64,000 bases of DNA from Plecoglossus altivelis. Its lineage: Eukaryota; Chordata; Actinopteri; Osmeriformes; Plecoglossidae. The position numbers and the translations under genes were made by a program. Below the pieces are notes generated by a model, which was given only the letters and a program-made list of their open reading frames with translations, searched no databases and was not told the origin of the DNA. The stretch lies in the NCBI GenBank assembly GCA_036571765.1, contig BROE01000004.1:5176453-5240452 (forward strand). Reading direction: 5' to 3'. Numbering within the stretch: position 1 is the stretch's first letter; each line of letters starts with the position of its first letter. Shown in pieces: positions 55,471 through 64,000 of this stretch.

Positions 55471-58400
55471 TTTGTTCTCATTGATTCACTTCAACTTTGC
55501 AGTTGGTTACTGTCTATGAATGCTAATTGATAAAATCCGGATGGCTGGTCCCAGGAACTTTCATACACCAACTCAGGCTTCAATGTACTGTATCTACTTT
55601 GGGCCTGATGTAATGTTATGAATAAACGCCCTCTGAGCATGGCTGACATTGTGCCAAGTTTGCGTGGCTGCTCTACATGGTAGCAATTTCCGTCTCTTGA
55701 GAATGCGCTTCCTGACTTCCAATCAGAATGGTATTCTGAAGCTCGCTGTGGTTCTTTTCAGGCCCTGTGAACAGCCCTTGTCGCTAACATGGCTGCATGG
55801 AGGCCACAGGCCACCAGCTGCATCCACTTGTCTGCCTCTGGGCCTCATGGCCTGGGAGCTACTAGTGAAGCTCCAGCATGGCAACATTCCTCTTCATTCT
55901 TTTTTTCCCCCGTGTTTAATATCACCTTTTCTGTCCTCTCAAACTAGCTAATTTGACCAGGTTGATTGGTTTTAGTTTCAGCTATCAGGATTGCTGGTTG
56001 TGTAGTCTGATGGACTTGATGACTGCAGTAGAGAAGACGACACATCTAAATGAGTCGTTCGGGTTCAGTGCCCCTACCTGCTCTCAATTTGTTAGCAATC
56101 CAAATCTGATTTGGGTCTGAGCGAGGAGGGCGCAATGAAGACCATTATGATTAGAGAGCGATCGATGATTCCATATCGTGTTTGAGAACCAATCTGAAAA
56201 TAAAACATTTTCATTGCTTCTGACGTGTCCGCTGCCTGACGGATCAAATGTGAAAGCGTGCCGTGGAGAGAGGACCTCCTGTGGGCGCGCCAGTGGGCTG
56301 ACGAGGTACCAGGTGACACGCTCATGCACACCCCTTACCAACATGCGCGCATGCATCCACAAAGCCAAACGCGTCCGCGAAAATTTGCATGGTGCTCAGT
56401 AATGCATTAGTGAACATCACTTGGCAATCTGTTCATACGGTCTTAATTGGATTTTAATACCGCCTCTGATCTTGTTTTCTAATTAACGGCGGTGGCTGGC
56501 AACCAAGCAGAACCGTGCACCCGGCCCCACCTTTGATCCCAGCCATATGGAGCTGCTCCAAGCCTGGCGCGCTGGGGGGGTAAAAACCCTTCACCTAGAC
56601 GTGGGTGAACAACAGGCCTGGAGAATCAGGAAGGAGAGAGGGAGGAATGTGGATCAAGGCAGTGGTAATGCCGGGGTGGGCGGGCGGAGGGAGGAGTGGC
56701 GGGGAACAGGGGTACATGGCGGCAGCAACACGCACAGGTGCCATCCCTGCGTCCCGATGGCGTTAGTATTGATTTATTTCTTTTGTGATTAGTTGTGATC
56801 GCAGATGAATAAAATATGAGAGGCAGGGGGCCCTGGTTGTGAATACACCCTCCACCACTGCTGCTGACTGGAGGGAAAATATCAATAGTCTTTCTAATCT
56901 ACTTCTCCCCCCCTCCCTTTTTGACAACTCCTTTCTGGTGAAGAACTGCCAAAAGATGTCTTTTCTCTCCCTGCCACCCTCCCGCCTTCAAACACTTGAC
57001 GAGATGCAAGCCTTAGCTCATGTGTCTGTCTTGCAACACCGCGCCACCATTAGCGGCCGAATGTGGCTTCTCTTCGGGGGCATGCTACACACAGCACCTG
57101 CTCTAATTGCAGGGTATCATCAATATACGTCCGCAAAGGCTCTTTCACACCCTGTTTGGCAAAGCACTGCCTTACCTATTCTGTCCTTCCCTCAGAGAGA
57201 GTGTAAGAAGGAGAGAGAGACAGCGAGTGAGAGAGAGTGAGAGATATAAAGAGACACTCTGACACTGAATGGCTCCTTTAACAATGGCGGTGAGTGAGAA
57301 AGCGAGGCCTGCCCGCTCCTGCTAGTGATTGCACCTGAAGGAGGACCATTCACTTAGTGTAGTTGTCCTTCAGAGGGCAATTATTTGAATAATGCGTATT
57401 ATCTTTAAGAGGGTCTTGCACAGGCATATGTTTTTTTTCCAATCCTGCTCACCCTCTGTCCCTTGCCTCCAACCCCCCCACACCCCACCCTCACCCCCCA
57501 CCCTCACCCCCCTTTGCTGGCTTCTTGTGAAAGGGTAACTTATTGTGCCCCAGCCATAGACGAGAAATGCATTAGGACTGAAGTGGGGATTCTAATGAAG
57601 ATGCTTGTGAAGGTTTGAAGGTTCCCTCTCTTTCATGCCAGTGGAAAGGGAAAACCTTGCCCTTTGACCGTCATCAACCCCTGCCAAAGCGGTAAGGTGT
57701 CACTAAGTTTCTCCATTTGTTTCTGACTAATGCTGAATGTGTTTCTCTGATGCCATATGTTTAAAAAGAAATCTCCATATTTGTCATCTGATTGAAGTGC
57801 TCAACAGCCTTCCCTGAGTGGAAAGAACCCAGTTTGAATGCTTTAGCAACATCTTGAACTTCTTGCTTTTCTTTCCATCCCCATTTCTCGTATTTCATCT
57901 CACTATTTTTGTTTCCTTCTCAAACACTCGTGCACGTCTCAAACAAACACAAAAACGCACACACACACACACACATACCAGCTAGTCTCTGGCCTCCTGA
58001 CTTCACTCTCACTCTCTCCCCACCCTCTCTCCTTTACTCTCACACCCTGTCCTCACACACACAAAACGTATTAGTTTGTCCAGAACACACACGACAGAAG
58101 CCGTTCTTCTGGTTCCTCAGATGTCAAACAAGCCTGTCAGTCACACTCAAATCCACCGAGGGAAGCTCGGCAAGGTATCCATCCACAAACACCTGGCAGT
58201 GGTTCCTGTGATGGGTATGATTACAGACGAAGCTGAGATGTAATATATCCAGTTGGTCTCTTATTTAGGCTAGCCAAGTTTGGCCACAATGATCACAGGA
58301 ACATTTGTTTCACAGCGGATGATTCAAGTGAGTCAGAAGTGAATCTCCCGACTCCAGAGAAACATAGTTGAGCTTGAGGAATGCCCCGGGGGATTTGAGT

Positions 58401-61400
58401 CAAATGAGATAAAAGGATCACCTTCGTACAGGTTCGGACTCTTTTTTTTATTGCAAGGCCCTGCTTTGGAATCAAGAGAAAAATATTTGACCGCTAAAAC
58501 TAGGGTCTAGAATTCCAAAATGAAAAGGTAAATATCTAATTTCATCTTTGGCTCGTTTTCCAAGAGGCGGAAGGAGAACACCCATGTTGGGGTCAGTTGC
58601 GAATGTCTCTTGAAGGTATATATAGGTGCATAGTACAACCAATGATACTATATATTTGACTCTGAGTTGCCGTCAAGCCATAATTATGTGTTCCATAGAA
58701 TAGGCATGCACACAAACACACACGCACAAACACACACCCACTCAAACACACACACACTCAAACACACACACACACACAAACACACACACAGGCAGTGTCC
58801 GCACGGCGGTGAGAAACCACTCCCAGTGTTCTTACCCCTGGGTAATTTTGGCATCGGCACAGAAATGGGAAGGCAAGTCACATCAGCATTGCAGGCCGTC
58901 CCCTGGGGAATAAGATCAACATCAATGAAATGCCAAGGCAGTTAGCGAGGGGAGGCGGTTAGCTGCAGGTCCTAAACGGGTACTGAGAGACCTAGTTTGC
59001 TCAATCAGCGTGGGTAATCGAAAGCAGAGTGATAAACACATATGTAAATACAAGCTTGATTTATAGGATGTGTCTGTCCCGCTGCCAGGCACAGTCAGCT
59101 GTGCGTGTCGAGACGGGCTCAGAAACACACCACTTCTTCAGGGCGCAAACATTTCTGCTTGACATTCGACTACTGAGGGGACATGCATATCACTTAGCGT
59201 GCGTTTGTTTCATTGGCTCTCCTGGCAGACCTGTGTGAGCTCTAGCTTTCATGATCCTCTCTGCATATCTTTCAACGATTCGGAGCATCAACAGTTGTTT
59301 TAATTCTCATCGCGAGTGTTGGCTTCTAACCGATACGTGGACAATCACTTGAAGCCAAAAGCTCTGAGCTTCTCTCAGGGTGAAGATGCAGGTTCAGTTA
59401 GTAGTGTGTCTCCAACAACCAAGAAGAGAAAGATTCTGCGGGTCAAATCAGAACTCTTTTGTCACATGGCAATTCCATTTTTTGTGCTTTTTTTTATTCT
59501 CTTCAAAGGAAGAGATTAAGTTGTCAAAGCAGCGGCCCAGCTCCAGCCGGGTCTTTAGAGTGAATGTGAGAGCAGTCTGATCTCCACCACTGCTAATAGC
59601 CAGGGCTTAGCAGGGAGCAGTGAGAACAGAGGAGGGAGAGGGATGCAAGGCTTTAGGATCACTTTACCTGGATTCAGCCGTGTGGCGCTGGTGGATTAGG
59701 GCCCCCGGGCCTGGTGGCACGCTAGTCTGCAAACGGCTCCATCGCACACATACGCACGTACACAAAAACACACACACGCACGCACTCGCATGTAAACTCG
59801 CACGCGCGCGAACACAAAATGTGATTGGTGTCCCTTCAAGTTGCGTAACTATTTCAGGTGCTTGACGGGTCCTGAGCCCTGGAACTCCTCCTGCGATCCG
59901 CCCATGTTTACCCACCTCAGGATCCTCTGCTGTCAGGAGGAGCTGCTGTCAGAGGCCCACTCAGACAACCACAAAGTCATGGCACCTTCAGAAGTCTGTT
60001 CCTGGTCTGATACCGTGCTGTGAGGTCAGTCACTCATCCGAAACCTCCGAATCACCGACCAGAGAGGAGCGATTCAGGTTGTTCTTGGCACAGAAACCTC
60101 GCGGCGGTGCCTTCCTCTGTCTAGCCTCCTCCATCCCTCTTTCTCTCCATCCCTCCTTCCCTTCCTCCCCTCAGTACCTGATGACTTCTCCCCCAGTTTT
60201 AATTGGTAATTATTTTGCGGGGTTTAATGCCTTTATTCAGACTGTCAGTGTGGAGTCAGGAGAGGAGGATTAGATGCCCCAGGGGGACGAGACACTGGCA
60301 CGGGCAGGACAGCTCATTTTTACACGGGCAGAGGAGGAGGACAGCTCATCTTTGATCCGGTCGGGGCTTCGCAGGCCAGAGGGGTGACAGCTGCACTTTC
60401 TTTAGCCCACATTTGAATTTGAATTCTATCTTAGGATGCAGCGCTGTGCGGACTTGGCAGGGCAGTTGGGTAATCTGCTCGGCACAAACGCCTGGTCTTT
60501 CTTCCTGTGTGCCCTTGCAGAGATTGGAGTAATTAAAGTTAAATGGAATGCATTAAAAAACTCACTTGTGCCTTGGCTGTGGAGGCCGTGCCAACTGTGA
60601 ATGGGGGCTAGGCCTGTCCTTTACACACTAATCCTCCACAATATATGTTCCCTCATGCCACTTTGATGCAGCTCAAACCAAAAACATGGGAAATGGCTAC
60701 CAAGGTAGCTACAAGCCCACCGGCTTTCACCTCTCAGAGCTTCTAGAAGACAGAATGCAGCCCAACATTCCTGTCCCGGGTTGATTGGATTCACCTCAGG
60801 CATGTTAGCTTCGCAGAGAAACTGTTCGATCTGGTTTGAAGCTGTTTGACGTTAGCAACAGACTCATGCATTCAGTGTACTGTAGGAGGAATCTGCAAGT
60901 TCACCTGATAAATGGTTGCTTGTGTAGGTATTTGAAACTGTGCTCAACAAAATACAGCCCATCTATTCCAGAAGCTAGTTTGTTAAGGGAACTTAATGTG
61001 TCCTCGTGTGGCCTCCAGTTTACTAATGGAGCTCAATGCAAGATGCAGTGATTTGCAGTGAAGGAAAATTCCAGGGACCCTCATCCCTCCATCCTTCCTC
61101 CATATTCCATCTTCCTCCATCCCTCCATCTTTTCAACCATCCATTCCTCACTCGCTTTATTCCCTCACTAGCCCATCCCCCCATCCCCTGGCCCACAGCC
61201 ACGGGGCAGGAACCTGGCCAGGCTGTCTGAGGTGGATGTCTGGGGCCTGAGGTTCCAGACCTGGGAAATAATTACCGTCTTCTTTCATTTCTGAAGAATG
61301 TGGACAGAGACAGAGCAGAAACCATCATCACAGCCCCCCATACCTTCACCACTCATCCTTCCCACACCTTCACCTCTCATCCCCCCCACTCCTTCACCTC

Positions 61401-63062
61401 TCATCCCCCCCACACCTTCACCACTCAACCCCCACCCCTACCCCCTCCCCTGCCTGTGTGATCCTCAAACCCTTTCAACTGCTAGGGAGGTGTGGGTAGG
61501 GGACAGACAGCCAAAGACAGCCTGACAGATAGACAGCCAGAGAAAAGGACAGCCTGACAGACAGCTAGAGAAACCAACAGACAGCCTGACAGACAGACAG
61601 ACAGACAGCTAGACGCCTCGGTGGAGAGATCAGACAGTGAAATGATGCGGAGCAGCCTTGACGAACACCCAGACACACCCACTACTCTTTACAAGCTGGA
61701 CCTATAAGAACACTTCAGCTAATGGAGACGTTTCCCCTGCAGGTCAGGATTCAAGTGGCACATGTAGCAATCAGAGTATCTTTACTTTGTCCATTCACGT
61801 AGATTAAATCACGCGAAGGTACCTCAATCATAATCACGGCACCATTGTCCTAAATAAACAGGAATGCTGTCATGTGGCTGAATCAAGTGTGGTTTCACGG
61901 TCAGGAGTATGTATGGTTAAATAACTGTGTGAGCCACTGGTTTAAGTTTGATTCGTTGTGATTGCTCCACTCCCTCAATGATAGTCTGGAGCAGGGAAGA
62001 TGTGAATGCAACTCATCTCACATGCTTGAGTTTTCTCGGGCAACACTTGAAGAGTATAGAATAGAAATGGAAAGCATTAAATGTGAGAAGACCTCCAAGG
62101 TCTGGCTAAGAATGCACTTTAATAGATACCTGTCAGACGTAATTAACTATGTTTTTCCTATATCATACGCATTCCCATCGCCCCCAGCCAAAGTCTACTC
62201 TGTGTGTTTATGTGTGCGTTTGTGCGTGTGTGTGTGTGTGTACATATATGTGTGTGTGTGTACCCTGTGTGTGTACATGAATCTGTCTCAGCGCCTTTTG
62301 CCACCCAGCGATTCGAGACAGTTTTAATTGCAACGCGACAACCACAAGAAAAGACCAGAAGCCCCATAAAAACAGAGGCAAGCTGGCAGGCGTCCCAGCG
62401 TGGAAAGCTAGCCATACCATAATTACAGGTAAAAGACCTCTAGCATGGAACGCCGTGGTGTGTTTATATGACACCAATCACACAAATATGCAGGTATTCT
62501 AACAATAACGCACGTTGTCCTGACAAGATGGTCGCTAAGAGGGGAGAGTCCTGGACAGGGAGTGCAGCTTGAAGATAGAATGCCTGTGGGAACATGAAAG
62601 GAGAGGGTGAAAGGCCTTCAATTAAAAAAAGCTCTAAAGAGTTAAGCCAGAGCCTTTGTAGTGTTTCAGGCAGCATTGTTCCAAAGGAGAGAGAGAGGAA
62701 AAAAACATCAATTATTCTCGTTCCATGATCCAGTCGTTTCTGTCTCAGGTGAGTCCAACTCCAGCGCTTGGTTGCTCACGTATCCGCGCCTGCGCCGGCG
62801 CTCGTTAGCGATGCGGACGTGAAGATTTCAGCGCCGGTCAGGTCCTCCTACTCTGTCATCGCTGGGGTTCCGGTGCCAGTCAAACGTTCCCTGGGGTTAT
62901 CAGGGGTCATTAGGGAACACTTTCTCCTGTGACTTTGTCTGTGACTGTGGTGTCATAGGAGCAGTCAACGTCAGACGATGGTGGAGCAGGCAAGATTGCA
63001 CACTCATATAGAGGGGGAGAGGAGGAGAAAGAGAGAGAGAGCATGTGAGACAAGGAACAGAG

Positions 63063-63104
<42 letters not shown>

Positions 63105-64000
63105 GGGGACTCTTTAGTGACTGCACTGACTCTCTACAGAATAGAAATGTACAAGTGGCACACACTGGGCTCTGCATTAGGCGGATTGCGTGTTCTTCAT
63201 CATGTGACTTATGTCCTTCTAAAGCGACCAGTTCATTAAAATCAGGCTTCATCTCTCAGTGTTCAAGAATCTCATCGATACACAACGTTAATGCATAAAT
63301 CACAAACGTTTAGAGACAGCATCGTTCTCAGTTTCAAATCGAGCCCTTACATAAATCCCATCTCTCTGAGTAGTTTACGAGAGCTCTATGTGTGTTTTAT
63401 GTGTTCTTTACGAGTGCATAAAGGCAGCATCTCGAATGACACCACGTTCCCTGAGCTATTGAAAAGGAAATACATTTTACAGGCTCATTTTCCATAACAT
63501 ATGCTCACTTTCCCACTTAGGAGCAGGCTGGGTAAAAAAATACGAGGAAACGTAGTTTCATTCCTTCCCTTCTCTCTCTCTTTTTGTTTGAGTTATTCAT
63601 TAATTTGATCCTTTATTCCCTTATTTATTTATTTATTTTCTTCCTGGTTGTGGTGATTTACCGTGCGGGTAATGACTGTCAAGGCAATTGCCTGCTAAAG
63701 TGGCGATCCGGGGCCCACGCGAAGGCCTCTGTTTATCACCATATCGACTTCCTGACTGTAGTGTCGCAGACTCCTTTGTCACGGGCCGGGCCACTCAGGG
63801 AGCAAGCTTGGCGTGATCGATACCATGGGAACTGACCGCCGTCAGGACGGCAATCTCCGACCATCGCTTTTGTCAACATCACTTAGGGCTGATAAACGCT
63901 GTGCTGAGTGGAGCGAGAGAGGAGGAGAGGAGGAGAATTGTGGGGAGAGAGAAGAGGAGAGGGGGAGTGGAGCGGGAGGGGAGGAGAGGAGAGGAGGAGA
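55471..64000. other. Gene-poor region with candidate regulatory blocks
   Basis: No protein gene, rRNA or tRNA was recognised. Contents: AT-rich motif-dense stretches (56080-56560, 60180-60560), CA microsatellites (57957-57976, 58707-58790, 59760-59785), a (CAGACAGA)n-type tract (61500-61615), a GT tract (62215-62275), a (GA)n run (63068-63102) and GA-rich sequence at the right end. Confidence 0.6.

Overview
This is vertebrate, almost certainly teleost, nuclear DNA. It has split genes with GT-AG introns, very dense (CA)n and (CT)n microsatellites, a tRNA-derived SINE, and a gene order matching human chromosome 14q32. I do not assign a species or order. No prokaryotic, viral or CRISPR system is visible.

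Layout: (1) 1-3760 (+): the last three coding exons and 3' UTR of ccdc85c. (2) 4070-8990 (-): ccnk (cyclin K), tail-to-tail with ccdc85c, with a likely non-coding first exon near 8861-8985. (3) 8990-13195: a short intergenic stretch with two divergent CTCF-like motifs and the bcl11b upstream region. (4) 13196-43370 (+): bcl11b, in three coding exons (13196-13259, 19451-19822, 37887-39931), encoding 826 aa with all expected zinc fingers. Its introns are 6.2 kb and 18.1 kb; the second is packed with simple repeats and holds a 614-base assembly gap flanked by two copies of one block. (5) 43380-45787: intergenic. (6) 45788-53500: a head-to-tail 3.85-kb duplication. Each unit ends with the promoter region, exon 1 and signal-peptide exon 2 of the next gene. 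(7) 53185-55460 (+): an unrecognised three-exon gene for a secreted tandem-repeat protein, with one extra base inside its 27-bp repeat. (8) 55470-64000: no gene found; several AT-rich, homeodomain/POU-motif-rich blocks look like candidate regulatory elements.

ccdc85c, ccnk and bcl11b are the conserved 14q32 block, here without setd3 between ccnk and bcl11b. bcl11b is a developmental transcription factor expected to have long-range enhancers, which fits the CTCF-like motifs on the ccnk side and the gene-poor flank. The least understood item is the secreted repeat-protein gene with its duplicated 5' cassette. Several places (gap edges, poly-C runs, the 27-bp repeat, the ccnk 3' exon) look like unpolished long-read sequence, so frame breaks there need read-level checking.
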